A stretch of 64,000 bases of DNA from Arthrobacter sp. FB24 (GTDB lineage: Bacteria; Actinomycetota; Actinomycetes; Actinomycetales; Micrococcaceae), in NCBI RefSeq assembly GCF_000196235.1, contig NC_008541.1, positions 3,844,001 to 3,908,000 on the forward strand. Reading direction: 5' to 3'. Below are positions 1 to 8,892 of the stretch, piece by piece. How positions within the stretch are numbered: the first letter of the stretch is position 1; every line of letters starts with the position of its first letter. A program made the position numbers and the translations under genes. The notes under the pieces are model-generated. The model had not been told where the DNA came from. It did no database searches and saw nothing but the letters and a program-made list of their open reading frames with translations.

Positions 1-1
1 C

Positions 2-526
2 CTGCTGCCGTTCCGCGGCCGCACCCTGGTGGACGTGATCGCCGGGGTGCTGCTCGACGGCGGATGCCGCGACGTCGTGATCGTCCTCGGGGCCGACGCG
101 GTCCGGGTCCGCGAAACCGCCGACCTGGCCCCGTACACCGTCGTCCATAACCCGGACTGGCAGTCCGGGATGGGCGGTTCGTTCCGGCTGGGAGTTGCCG
201 CAGCGGCAGCTGACGACCATGTGCTGGTCGCGCTGGTGGACCAGCCCGGCCTGACTCCGGAAACCGTGTCCCGGCTCCTGGCAGCCCACGCGCCCGGCCG
301 GGTGACTGCCGCCGCCTACCGCGGTGAGGACGGTGTCCTCCGGCGCGGCCATCCGCTGCTGCTGGACGCCGGCCTGCGAGCCGACGCGGCTGAATCAGCA
401 ACAGGCGACGCCGGAGCCCGTCATTTCCTGCAGGCCCACCCCGAGCTCATCGATCTGGTGGACTGCAGCGACCAGTCCGGCGGCGGGGACCTCGACACCC
501 CTGAGCAGCTGGGGCTTCTCGGCTAG
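2..526 (+). CDS. Molybdenum-cofactor nucleotidyltransferase (MobA/MocA-like), 5' partial
   Basis: The reading frame is open from the first bases of the window, so the N-terminus, including the usual glycine-rich NTP-binding loop, lies upstream. The visible part begins LLPFRGRTLVDVI and continues with VVIVLGADAVRVRE and an LVALVDQPGLT segment, the pattern of the NTP_transf_3 family (MobA, MocA and CoxI-associated enzymes), which attach a nucleotide to molybdopterin. The gene lies a few kilobases from a molybdenum hydroxylase operon on the opposite strand, so it could supply that enzyme with cytosine-dinucleotide cofactor; that link is inference. It ends 4 bases before the convergent gene at 531. 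Confidence 0.75.
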   Translation: MLPFRGRTLVDVIAGVLLDGGCRDVVIVLGADAVRVRETADLAPYTVVHNPDWQSGMGGSFRLGVAAAAADDHVLVALVDQPGLTPETVSRLLAAHAPGRVTAAAYRGEDGVLRRGHPLLLDAGLRADAAESATGDAGARHFLQAHPELIDLVDCSDQSGGGDLDTPEQLGLLG

Positions 527-530
527 CGGC

Positions 531-1181
531 TCAGGGCCGCATTCCCGCTGCGAGCAACTCCTCCAGTCCGCGTTTGAAGCCGGACCGGCCGCCATGGGCT
601 GGATGCCTGATCTTCGGCACGTCCAGGCCGCTCCGGTGCAGGCTGCGGTGCGCCACATTGCCTACGGCCACCACGGTTTCGATCGGAAAGAGCTCTGTCA
701 GTGCCTGCCAAAAAGGAGTGCCGAGTGCTGCCTCGGCCGGCTTCGGTGTGCGGTTGGACAACGGACGCCCCGGCACGTGCGTATGCCACGGGCAGGCGCT
801 CCACAGCAGGGGCAGGACTTCCAGCTCGGCCAGGACCTGCCACATGACTGTTGCGGTGGGCTCGGCTGCGACGCCGGCTGCTTCAGCCGGCAGCACATAT
901 CCCTTGCCCGGCCCGAACAGGCCAAAGCTATTGGGCGGACCTTCAAACATGGTGCGGTTGGTAAAGGGAACACCGGTGACCCTCATGCCCCTGAAGCCGG
1001 GGGCCTCCCCCACCAGCAGCACTTTCGGGGATCGGTCCAGCATTTCCTGCAGGTAGATCCCCAGGTTCCGCCGGCGCTGCGCATTTTCCGGGACGGCGTG
1101 GTCGAAGAAGTTGTTGCACCCCGGCCCTGTTGCCACGGCCGCGAGCCGCTCGATGAAGGCATCGATTGCCGATGAAGTCAT
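531..1181 (-). CDS. Uracil-DNA glycosylase superfamily protein
   Basis: A 216-residue protein starting MTSSAIDAF. The frame stays open further upstream, to about 1469, but that part overlaps the divergent gene at 1251 and is not protein-like, so the start at 1181 is preferred. A GEAPG motif at about residues 58-62 matches the first conserved motif of family 4/UdgX-type uracil-DNA glycosylases, and IRHPAHGG near the C-terminus sits where the second (His-containing) motif is expected. The likely role is recognition of damaged bases in DNA. Substrate cannot be told from sequence. Divergent from the DUF488 gene. Confidence 0.65.
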   Translation of the reverse strand: MTSSAIDAFIERLAAVATGPGCNNFFDHAVPENAQRRRNLGIYLQEMLDRSPKVLLVGEAPGFRGMRVTGVPFTNRTMFEGPPNSFGLFGPGKGYVLPAEAAGVAAEPTATVMWQVLAELEVLPLLWSACPWHTHVPGRPLSNRTPKPAEAALGTPFWQALTELFPIETVVAVGNVAHRSLHRSGLDVPKIRHPAHGGRSGFKRGLEELLAAGMRP

Positions 1182-1250
1182 TCCATGCCGTTTCCCTTGG
1201 CAGCTGGTCGGGCAACCAGAATATCCGGGCCGCCGCCGTAGCATGGGGGC

Positions 1251-1775
1251 ATGACGGATATGACCATCTTCACGGTGGGGCACTCCACTCATGCCATCGA
1301 CGAATTCGTCGGCATCCTCAAGGCCCACGGCATCAAGAAGCTGATCGACGTGCGCACCGTCGCGAAGTCGCGGCACAATCCGCAGTTCAACGAGGGCGCC
1401 CTGGCGGCGAGCGTGCGCGCCAGCGGGATCACCTACCGGCGGATGGAATCCCTTGGCGGACTGCGGCACGCCCGGAAAGACAGCTCCAACGGCGCCTGGC
1501 GGAACGCGTCTTTCCGGGGGTATGCGGACTACATGCAGACCGAAGAGTTCTCGTCAGCGATCGATCAGCTGATGGAACGCGGGCGCACCAACAACGCGGC
1601 GATCATGTGCGCTGAGGCGGTCCCGTGGCGCTGCCACCGCTCATTGATCGGTGACGCACTCCTGGTCCGCAACGTCCAGGTGCTGGACATCATGACCGAA
1701 AAGTCCGCCAAACCCCACACCCTGACTTCCTTTGCACGCGTCGAGGGAGAGCGGGTGTGGTATCCGGCGGACTAA
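1251..1775 (+). CDS. DUF488 family protein
   Basis: A 174-residue cytosolic protein. TVGHSTHAIDEFVGIL at the start and CAEAVPWRCHRSLI at about residues 120-133 are the two hallmarks of the DUF488 family; the conserved Cys and the Arg-Cys-His cluster suggest a metal or substrate pocket, but no reaction is established for this branch. The start at 1251 follows a short purine-rich stretch; an in-frame ATG three codons later is also possible. It ends 4 bases into the convergent HEAT-repeat gene. Confidence 0.75.
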   Translation: MTDMTIFTVGHSTHAIDEFVGILKAHGIKKLIDVRTVAKSRHNPQFNEGALAASVRASGITYRRMESLGGLRHARKDSSNGAWRNASFRGYADYMQTEEFSSAIDQLMERGRTNNAAIMCAEAVPWRCHRSLIGDALLVRNVQVLDIMTEKSAKPHTLTSFARVEGERVWYPAD

Positions 1776-2512
1776 CGAGCTGTCCGTTCCAGGACGGCGG
1801 CCACTTGCTCGGCAGCTGCCGGGTCGGCCCGGGCCAGGCGTGCCTTCTTGAGGTTTTCCCGCACGATCCAGCGCACATCCTTGTCGTCGCTGGCCGCCCA
1901 CCTTTCCAGCCGGTGGAAGCCCTCCGCCGGTGCCGCCGCAATGGCAACACTCCAGCAGTACCCCAGCCCCTGCCGCAGCACGCGGAACTCTTGGGCACGC
2001 CGGGACTGGGGCCCCAGTCCCTGGACTGACGCCGTGATCCGGTCCAGGACCTCCACCGCCCGGCGGCCATCGTCCGGATTGGCGAGCAGCCGGGGTTCAC
2101 AGATACCGGCCGCCACGGCGCGCTGCACCAGTAGCGGGCCATCCACCCAGTCATCGGTTACGGCCCACAATGCCGGCATGTCCGCATCGCCGAGTCGCTG
2201 CAGGGCCATCGCCACACCCTCGCGCACCCGCCAGCGGGAATCCGCTGCCAGCGACCTCAACACTTCCGCAGCCTGCGGCTCGCCGTCGGCAAGTAAACGG
2301 CCAAAGCCGACGGCGCCGCAGGTGGCCAGGAATTCGTCCTGGCTCTCCGCGCACCTTCGGATCAGGGCGGGGTCAGCCACGTCGGCGAATGCCTCCGCAA
2401 GTTCTATGTTGCCGCGGGGGCCGGGAAGGCCGGATTCGTGGTTAAGGTAGGCCACCACCTGGTCAGCGGGGAGCGACTCCAGCACCGCCCTGTAATCCGA
2501 ACGTTTGGTCAT
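1772..2512 (-). CDS. HEAT-repeat protein
   Basis: A 246-residue soluble protein composed of helical repeats: LRSLAADSRWRVREGVAMAL and KDVRWIVRENLKKARLARAD are typical HEAT/PBS-lyase-like units. Such proteins are usually scaffolds; related ones include DNA-alkylation-repair-like folds. No catalytic motif is seen. It lies 53 bases downstream of the aldo/keto reductase on the same strand and could be co-transcribed with it. Confidence 0.6.
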   Translation of the reverse strand: MTKRSDYRAVLESLPADQVVAYLNHESGLPGPRGNIELAEAFADVADPALIRRCAESQDEFLATCGAVGFGRLLADGEPQAAEVLRSLAADSRWRVREGVAMALQRLGDADMPALWAVTDDWVDGPLLVQRAVAAGICEPRLLANPDDGRRAVEVLDRITASVQGLGPQSRRAQEFRVLRQGLGYCWSVAIAAAPAEGFHRLERWAASDDKDVRWIVRENLKKARLARADPAAAEQVAAVLERTAR

Positions 2513-2565
2513 CGGCCAATTTCCCCGCTCCCGAAGTGCCCCTGACCGTCAAGGAATCCTGCGCG

Positions 2566-3552
2566 CTACCAGCGCGGGTGGATCGATTCGCGGAAGTAGC
2601 GGTCGTAGATTTCGTGGACACCGACGTCGAACGTGGCATCGATTCCGCTGACATCCGCAGCTGCAGCGTTGGAGCGCGCCTGGTCCACGTTGCGTGCACC
2701 CGGGATCACCGTGCTGACCCCGTTCTGAGCCGTGATCCAGGCGATGGCCGCCTGTGCGGTGCTGACGCCGTCGGGCACCAGTTCCTCGAACTCGGCCACG
2801 GCTTTGAGGCCCTGCCCGAAGTCCACGCCGGAGAAGGTCTCCCCGACGTCGAACGCAGAGCCGGTGCGGTTGTAATTCCGGTGGTCGTTCTCCGCGAAGG
2901 AGGTATCCTCGGTGTATTTTCCGGAGAGCAGCCCGGAGGCGAGCGGCACGCGGGCGATGATGCCCACCCCGGCAGCCTCCGCCGCGGGCAGCACGTCGTC
3001 CAGCGGCTTGAGCCGGAAAGCGTTGAGGATGATCTGCACGGTGGCAGTGCCCTGGTGGCGCATGGCTTCAAGGGCTTCGTCGGTACGCTCCACGCTGACG
3101 CCGTAGTTCCGGATAGCACCCTCGGCCACCAGTGTGTCCAGCGCATCGTAGACTTCCGCGTTGCTGTACACGGCGGTGGGCGGGCAGTGGAGCTGGACCA
3201 GGTCCAGCTGTTCCACGCCCAGGTTCCGCCTGGACCGGTCCGTCCACTCGCGGAAGTTGGCCAGGTTGTAGTTCTCCGGCCGCTGCTCCATCCGGCGGCC
3301 CATCTTTGTGGCCACCGTGATGTCCAGGCCCGGGTTATCGGCCAGGAACGCGCCGATGGCCTGCTCGCTGCGGCCGTCGCCATAAACGTCTGCAGTATCG
3401 AAGAACGTGACGCCCTCTTCCACGGATGCAGCCAGGATGGCCTGCGCCTGCGCAGGGTCCACGTTGCCCCAGTCCGCGCCAAGCTGCCAGGTCCCCAGGC
3501 CAACAATGGAGACGTTCCGTCCGGTCTTGCCCAATATTCGCTTTTCCATCAT
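2566..3552 (-). CDS. Aldo/keto reductase
   Basis: NADPH-dependent oxidoreductase of the AKR superfamily. From MMEKRILGKTGRNVSIVGLG onward it shows the (beta/alpha)8 signature: FFDTADVYGDGRSEQ (catalytic Asp and Tyr), TVATKMGRR (Lys) and DLVQLHCPP (His). The chosen ATG pair at 3552/3549 begins just after the stop codon of the molybdenum hydroxylase (3557). The frame extends to 3579, but that would overlap the upstream gene and adds non-AKR sequence. It may be the last-but-one gene of the xdh operon. Substrate unknown. Confidence 0.85.
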   Translation of the reverse strand: MMEKRILGKTGRNVSIVGLGTWQLGADWGNVDPAQAQAILAASVEEGVTFFDTADVYGDGRSEQAIGAFLADNPGLDITVATKMGRRMEQRPENYNLANFREWTDRSRRNLGVEQLDLVQLHCPPTAVYSNAEVYDALDTLVAEGAIRNYGVSVERTDEALEAMRHQGTATVQIILNAFRLKPLDDVLPAAEAAGVGIIARVPLASGLLSGKYTEDTSFAENDHRNYNRTGSAFDVGETFSGVDFGQGLKAVAEFEELVPDGVSTAQAAIAWITAQNGVSTVIPGARNVDQARSNAAAADVSGIDATFDVGVHEIYDRYFRESIHPRW

Positions 3553-3556
3553 CCGA

Positions 3557-6409
3557 CTATAGGCCGTTAGCGCTCTCAAATCGCGAGGCGACGCCTGCTT
3601 CCTTCAGACCAAGGTAGATCTTGTCCCTGGCGATGGGCAGCTCGGCGAACCTCACTCCGGTGGCGTTCCGGATGGCATTGGCGAGCGCCGGCGCCACTGG
3701 GTTGAACGGGCTTTCGCTCATCGATTTCGCCCCCAGCGGGCCCAGTTTGTCGCTGGTCTCGGCGAAATAGACCTCGCTGCGGGGCACGTCCGCGAAAGTG
3801 GGGATGTGGTACTGCCGCAGGATGTCCGTGGTGACCTTTCCGCCGGCGTCCACCTTCACTTCCTCGTACAGCGCAGCGCCGAGGGCCTGCGCGATCCCGC
3901 CTTCGATCTGCCCGCGGCACTGCCGCGGGTTGACCACCACGCCGGCGTCGGCGGCCTGGACGCTCTGCAGGATCTTCAGTTCGCCGGTGCCCGTATTTAC
4001 GGCCACGCGGAAGCCCTGGACATTGAATGCCACCGAGCGCGGCGTGCCGCCCCAGTGTCCCTCGGTGGCGAGTTCGACGCCGGCGGCCTCGGCGGCGTCG
4101 AAAATTTCCGTCAGCGGCACCCGCGTTCCTTCGCACACCACAGCGTCATCCTCCAGCACGCAGCCGGAGGACTGGACCTGACGGATGCCGGCAGCGAACG
4201 CCCGGATCCGGATGGCGAGTTCTTCGGCCGCGGCCAGCGTGGCCTTGCCTGCCACCACGGTTCCGGCCGAGCCGAACGCGCCGGTATCGTGCTGCACCAG
4301 GTCCGTGTCCGACTGCCGCACCGTGATGCGCCCCGCCGTCGTGGACAGCGCGGTGGCCGCGAGCTGCGCATGGACGGTGGTGGTGCCGTTGCCGAATTCG
4401 GCGGTCCCGACGTCGGCAGCGTACGTTCCGTCCGGAAGGAGCCGGAGCTTTGAGTGGGCAAAGTGGCCGCGCGGCGGGACGGTGTCGATCATGGACAGCG
4501 CGGTCCCCTCGCCCGTGACCCAGTCCGGGCCCAGGTCGTCCAGTCCGGCGGCACGGTACCGTTCCAACCCGCGGGCCAGGGCACCCTGCACCAGCCGCGT
4601 GCACTGGTCCAGCCCGTAGCTGCCATAGTGCACGTCTTCCTCGGGCTCGGGATGCGTGGAGAGCATGTCGTCGCCCTCCAGGACCATGTTGCGGCGGCGG
4701 AACTCCAGCGGATCCATCCCGATCCCGGTGGCCAGCTCGTCAATGCCGGATTCGATGGCGAAGATCATCTGGCTGAGGCCGTAGCCCCGGAACGCGCCCG
4801 ACGGGACTGTGTTGGTGTACACGGCGTGGGCGTCCACTTTCTTGTTGGCGCACTTGTACACGCCGAGTGATTCGCCGCAGCCGTGGAACATCACGCCCGG
4901 GGCATGGTTGCCGTAGGCGCCCGTGTTGGTGAGCACGTCCAGCTGCAGCGCGGTGACCCTGCCGTCCCTCCTGGCGCCGGCCTTGAGGTGGATGGTGAAC
5001 GGGTGCCGGGTGGTGGCGGCCGTGAACTGCTCCGTCCGGGTGAATTCGAGCTGCACCGGCCGCTTCAGCTTCATCGCAGCCAGTGCCACCACGTCCTCCG
5101 TGAGCACCTCCTGCTTGCCGCCGAAGCCGCCGCCCACGCGGCCGGCCACCACGCGGATCTGTTCTTCCGGGATATCGAAGACCCGGGACAGGGTGCGCCG
5201 GACCAGGAACGGGACCTGGCTGGAGGTGCGGACCTGCAGCCGGCCTTCCCCGTCCACGGATGCGATCGCGGCGTGCGTCTCCAGTGCGGTGTGCTGCACC
5301 CGCTGGGTCCGGTATGTCTGTTCGTGGATGAAGTCGGCCTCGGCGAACCCGGCTGCCACGCTGCCGAGTTCCGAATGCAGCTCTGCCACGACGTTCTGCC
5401 CGGGCCGGCTGATGCGGGCCGTGACCGCGTCCTTTTCCCCGTGGATCGCGGGGGCACCTGGGCGCATCGCGTCCTCGGGGGTGAAGACGGCGTCGAGCAC
5501 CTCGTACTCGACTGTGAGGGCGCGGACGCCGGCTTCCGCCGCCGCCACGGATTCGGCGACGACGGCAGCCACCTTCTGTCCGATGAACCGCACGACGTTG
5601 TCCAGGACGCGGGTATCGTCCGGATCGTCGGTGTAAAGCTCGTGCTGGGCGGTCGAGAAAAGCTGCGCCGGAGCGTCCTCGTGGGTGAGGACGGCCACGA
5701 CGCCTGGAACCTGCAGCGCCGCGCCCGAGTCAATGGAGACGACCCGCGCATGGGCGTGGGGTGACCGCAGGAGCTTCAGGTGCAGTAGCCCTTGCAGCTC
5801 CTCTGCCGGAACGTCCAGGGTATAGCGGGCTTTCCCGGTGACCACCGCAAGGCTGGCAGGGGCGGGAACGTCGTCTCCGAGCTGGCCCGGCTTGGGCTCG
5901 GGCTGGCCTTCGCCGGCGATGCCCGAACCCGGGCCCCTGGGGTCCGGGTGTCCTTCCTGGCCGCACACGGCATCCTCGATGGCCCGGTAGCCGGTGCAGC
6001 GACACAGGTTTCCCTTGAGGTTCCGGGGCAGGTTTTCCTTCTGCTCCTCGTCGAACGTGGCCGCCGTCATCACCATGCCGGCGGTGCAGAATCCGCACTG
6101 GAATCCCTGGCGGTCCAGGAACTGCTGCTGCATCGGGTGGAGGGCGCCGGCAGTTCCACAGGTGCCGGCCAGGCCCTCGACCGTGGTGACGGAGTGCCCT
6201 TCGGCCCGAACGGCCGGGTAGATGCAGCTGTGCACGGGAGTGCCGTCCACGTGCACGGTGCAGGCACCGCAATCGCCACCGTCGCAGCCCTTCTTGACGC
6301 CGAAGTTGCCCTGTTCGCGCAGGAAGGTGCGCAGGCACTGGCCGGGGCGCGGCGCGGCTTCGGCCTGGACGCCGTTGATTTCAATGGCGCGGGTGGTGTC
6401 GTTGGCCAT
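3557..6409 (-). CDS. Xanthine dehydrogenase-type molybdenum hydroxylase with fused [2Fe-2S] domain
   Basis: A 950-residue protein that joins two usually separate subunits. Residues 1-150 are the iron-sulfur subunit: a plant-type cluster (C42, C47, C50, C62) and a second cluster (C105, C108, C136, C138 in NLCRCTGYR). From about residue 195 onward is the molybdopterin-binding large subunit: LLRSPHAHARV, GRVGGGFGGKQE, PSGAFRGYGLSQ, and near the C-terminus AKSMSESPFNPVAPA, which holds the position of the catalytic Glu. It likely oxidises xanthine or hypoxanthine to urate, feeding the uricase downstream. The FAD subunit gene ends 2 bases upstream. Substrate is inferred from the purine context. Confidence 0.85.
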   Translation of the reverse strand: MANDTTRAIEINGVQAEAAPRPGQCLRTFLREQGNFGVKKGCDGGDCGACTVHVDGTPVHSCIYPAVRAEGHSVTTVEGLAGTCGTAGALHPMQQQFLDRQGFQCGFCTAGMVMTAATFDEEQKENLPRNLKGNLCRCTGYRAIEDAVCGQEGHPDPRGPGSGIAGEGQPEPKPGQLGDDVPAPASLAVVTGKARYTLDVPAEELQGLLHLKLLRSPHAHARVVSIDSGAALQVPGVVAVLTHEDAPAQLFSTAQHELYTDDPDDTRVLDNVVRFIGQKVAAVVAESVAAAEAGVRALTVEYEVLDAVFTPEDAMRPGAPAIHGEKDAVTARISRPGQNVVAELHSELGSVAAGFAEADFIHEQTYRTQRVQHTALETHAAIASVDGEGRLQVRTSSQVPFLVRRTLSRVFDIPEEQIRVVAGRVGGGFGGKQEVLTEDVVALAAMKLKRPVQLEFTRTEQFTAATTRHPFTIHLKAGARRDGRVTALQLDVLTNTGAYGNHAPGVMFHGCGESLGVYKCANKKVDAHAVYTNTVPSGAFRGYGLSQMIFAIESGIDELATGIGMDPLEFRRRNMVLEGDDMLSTHPEPEEDVHYGSYGLDQCTRLVQGALARGLERYRAAGLDDLGPDWVTGEGTALSMIDTVPPRGHFAHSKLRLLPDGTYAADVGTAEFGNGTTTVHAQLAATALSTTAGRITVRQSDTDLVQHDTGAFGSAGTVVAGKATLAAAEELAIRIRAFAAGIRQVQSSGCVLEDDAVVCEGTRVPLTEIFDAAEAAGVELATEGHWGGTPRSVAFNVQGFRVAVNTGTGELKILQSVQAADAGVVVNPRQCRGQIEGGIAQALGAALYEEVKVDAGGKVTTDILRQYHIPTFADVPRSEVYFAETSDKLGPLGAKSMSESPFNPVAPALANAIRNATGVRFAELPIARDKIYLGLKEAGVASRFESANGL

Positions 6410-6411
6410 GC

Positions 6412-7383
6412 TCAGGCCCCTTCCTGCAGAGACGAAGCCTGCGGTGAAGACGTTTGCTGTGGTGAACCGTGCTGTGGTGATTTTCGCTGCGGCGGCCAGA
6501 AATCCCCGGAGACACGGACCGGCGGAACCCCGGCAGGGGCTGCCAGCTCTGCCCGGATTTCCTCGGCAAGCCGGTACGTCATGTCTTTCCGCCAGGCGGG
6601 CAGGCCGTGGATGTCATCGTGGTAGAGCTCCGCCGGAATGGCGGCGTCGAGCGCGTCTACGAGGGAAGCCGCGGAGACCGCCGCGGTGGCCGGAAAGCGC
6701 AGCTGCACGGGGCGTTTCGTGGCGGCCGTGACGGTCAGGACCAGGGTGCCGTCGTCGTCGAGCCTTCCGAGCAGCAGCACCCCGGACCGTCCCAGGTTGC
6801 TCAGCGACAGCCGGCGGAAAGCCACCCGGGCGGCAAGGGCCGACGCCGGAAGGTGGACTTTGCGGAGGAGCTCGCCGGGTGCCAGGCAGTTGCGCCCGTC
6901 CCCCGTGACGAACTCCGCCACCGGGACGGTCCGGCTGGCGCCGTCCGCCCCGAGCACCGTGGCCACTCCGTCGAGGGCGGCGCAGAGCGAGGTCATGGGG
7001 CCGGCGGGCAGCGCGGTGCAGAGATTGCCGCCCACGGTGGACATGTTCCACACCTTGAAGGAGGCCACGAAGGAGTCGCAGCAGGGGCGGATGAGGTCCA
7101 AGGCGGGCCAGGCAGCGGCCTGGTCCACCGCGGCAGCGGACCCGGGCAGGGCGTACAGCTCCGCCACCGTGCAGGTCGCCGCGAGCTCGATGCCCGCGTC
7201 CGTCACCGTGACGGCGGGCCAGCCGGCGGAGCCGAGGTCCAGCAGACGGCGGAGCGGTTCTTTGCCGAAGGCAAGGCTTCCATAGGAGAAGAGCACCGTT
7301 CCGCCGGCCAGCCAGGCATCGCCGTCGCGCCATTCGGCCGGGTCCTCGGTGCGGACCACGGCCTCGATGGTGTTCATGTCCAT
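6412..7383 (-). CDS. FAD-binding subunit of xanthine dehydrogenase family
   Basis: A 323-residue flavoprotein that passes electrons from the Mo/Fe-S partner encoded next door. DAWLAGGTVLFSYGSLAFGK is a form of the FAD pyrophosphate-binding loop, and VWNMSTVGGNLCTALPAGP matches the second FAD motif (TIGGN). An AGGAG box lies 5 bases before the ATG at 7383; a second ATG at 7377 overlaps the XdhC stop as ATGA and is an alternative. The C-terminal ~25 residues are a low-complexity Ser/Gln/Pro tail (KSPQHGSPQQTSSPQASS) unlike the family core, encoded by short DNA repeats. Confidence 0.85.
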   Translation of the reverse strand: MDMNTIEAVVRTEDPAEWRDGDAWLAGGTVLFSYGSLAFGKEPLRRLLDLGSAGWPAVTVTDAGIELAATCTVAELYALPGSAAAVDQAAAWPALDLIRPCCDSFVASFKVWNMSTVGGNLCTALPAGPMTSLCAALDGVATVLGADGASRTVPVAEFVTGDGRNCLAPGELLRKVHLPASALAARVAFRRLSLSNLGRSGVLLLGRLDDDGTLVLTVTAATKRPVQLRFPATAAVSAASLVDALDAAIPAELYHDDIHGLPAWRKDMTYRLAEEIRAELAAPAGVPPVRVSGDFWPPQRKSPQHGSPQQTSSPQASSLQEGA

Positions 7384-8675
7384 GGGGTCTCCTGGTGTTG
7401 CGCGGTGTTGACGTTGTCAATGGGTCCGGTTTCGTGAACGGGGCCGGTTCTGTGAATGGGGCCTGCGCCGTCTTTCAGCGACGCCGCCAGCATGGAGGCA
7501 CCGGCCGAGCGGCTGCGGCTGGCCACGAGTTCTGCGGTGATGGACACGGCCACTTCGGCCGGGGTCACGGCGCCGAGGTCCAGCCCGATGGGCGAATGTA
7601 GCCGGGACAGGTCTTCGGGGCCTACCCCGGCGGCAAGCAGTGCATCGACGCGTTGCCGGTGGCTGCGCCGCGATCCCATGGCGCCCACATAGGCGAGGTC
7701 AAGCCCCAGCGCGGTGTGCAGCAGCGGGATGTCGAACTTGGGATCGTGGGTCAGGACGCACGCCACGGTACGGGCGTCGATGCGCCCTGACGCAGCTTCC
7801 TCAGCCAGGTAGCGGTGCGGCCAGGCAGTGACCACCTGGTCCGCCCCGGCAAACCGTGACTGGCCGGCGAAGGCCGGGCGGGCGTCGCAGAGGGTCACGT
7901 GGTAGCCCAGCAGTTGGGCGGCGGGCAGCAGGGCGGCGCCGAAGTCGTTGGCTCCGAAGATCAGCAGCCGCGCAGGGGGCAGCCGGCTCTCTACGAGGAG
8001 TGTGACGGGCTCCGGTACGGTGGCCGGGCTGGTTGGGGCGTTAGGCGGCACGGCTGCGCCGGAAAGGCAGCCTTCCGGCGGGGCGAGCCGGACCAGGCCC
8101 GTGCGGCCGCCGCGCAGCAGGGGTTCCAGCTGGGCGGCGGCCGCCAGCATCAGATGCCCGGCCGCGGGTGCTCCCAGCCCGGTCAGGCCCAGCAGCGCCG
8201 CGAGTTCCGTGGAATGCTCCGCCTGGAAACTTGCCGGGTCCGGAATCACGACGGCGCCGCCCCCGTGGGCGTCCACCCTGCGGATGAGTGCGAGTGCGCT
8301 GGCGGATCCCTGACCGGCAAGGAGCCGCAGGCTTTCCAGCCGGAGCGCGCCGGGCGCCGCGCCCAGGGGTTCGATATGGATCTCCAGCTCTCCCCCGCAG
8401 GTGAGCCCGACGGCGAACGCGTCCTCCGCGCTGTAGCCGAAAAACTCGCGGCGTGTGCCGCCGTCGTGCATTGCCGCCAGCGCCGCCTCCACGACGGCGC
8501 CCTCAACGCAGCCGCCGGACAGGCTCCCCAGGACGTCGCCGGCCTCGGACACCAGCATGGAGGTGCCCAAGGGCCGGGGTACGGATCCGCCGGCCCCCAC
8601 CACGGTGGCCAGTGCGCAGCGCTGCCCGGTGGCGGCGGGCCGCCATTCCTTCAGTGAAGGCATCAGATCCAACAT
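7374..8675 (-). CDS. xdhC: XdhC/CoxI family molybdenum cofactor maturation protein
   Basis: A 433-residue protein with the N-terminal XdhC_CoxI domain (ATVVGAGGSVPRPLGTSMLV, then LSGGCVEGAVVEAA) and a C-terminal Rossmann-like domain (RLLIFGANDFGAALLPAAQ, VLTHDPKFDIPLL, YVGAMGSRRSHRQRV). XdhC binds molybdenum cofactor, helps sulfurate it and inserts it into the apo-hydroxylase. It is the first gene of the three-gene leftward operon and overlaps the FAD-subunit start. AGGGAG lies 8 bases before the ATG. Its upstream gap contains a 13-base palindrome (8795-8807). Confidence 0.85.
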   Translation of the reverse strand: MLDLMPSLKEWRPAATGQRCALATVVGAGGSVPRPLGTSMLVSEAGDVLGSLSGGCVEGAVVEAALAAMHDGGTRREFFGYSAEDAFAVGLTCGGELEIHIEPLGAAPGALRLESLRLLAGQGSASALALIRRVDAHGGGAVVIPDPASFQAEHSTELAALLGLTGLGAPAAGHLMLAAAAQLEPLLRGGRTGLVRLAPPEGCLSGAAVPPNAPTSPATVPEPVTLLVESRLPPARLLIFGANDFGAALLPAAQLLGYHVTLCDARPAFAGQSRFAGADQVVTAWPHRYLAEEAASGRIDARTVACVLTHDPKFDIPLLHTALGLDLAYVGAMGSRRSHRQRVDALLAAGVGPEDLSRLHSPIGLDLGAVTPAEVAVSITAELVASRSRSAGASMLAASLKDGAGPIHRTGPVHETGPIDNVNTAQHQETPWT

Positions 8676-8794
8676 TGCTGCACTCCCTTTTCCTGTGCGG
8701 CGATGGTGTCCATATTCTCGTTCCTATCGTGCGCCGGGGGAAGCACCGGCAGTTGTGGCGCCTGCGTCAGTTTCATTGCACTCTGTGGCTTGCC

Positions 8795-8807
8795 GTTGTT
8801 GAACAAC
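8795..8807. promoter_or_regulatory. Palindrome GTTGTT-G-AACAAC upstream of xdhC
   Basis: A perfect inverted repeat with six-base arms around a single G, 120 bases upstream of the xdhC ATG in the gap behind the purine permease. The TTGT/ACAA arms resemble sites of GntR (FadR-subfamily) regulators. Operator function is inference. Confidence 0.35.
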
Positions 8808-8831
8808 CGGGTAGTGAACCAGCGGTTTGGT

Positions 8832-8866
8832 GGACCGGGGCCGGCCCCATCTGCCTGCCCCGGTCC
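8832..8866 (-). terminator. Hairpin downstream of the purine permease
   Basis: Perfect 10-base arms GGACCGGGGC (8832-8841) and GCCCCGGTCC (8857-8866) lie 27 bases after the permease stop. No T-run follows, so it may be a weak or factor-assisted terminator separating guanine deaminase-permease from xdhC. Confidence 0.45.
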
Positions 8867-8892
8867 GGTCTATGTGGTCCCTACGGGGGTCC

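Noticed and set aside
2536..3570. A 344-codon + strand frame opposite the aldo/keto reductase
   Set aside because: The - strand encodes intact AKR catalytic motifs; the + translation has none.
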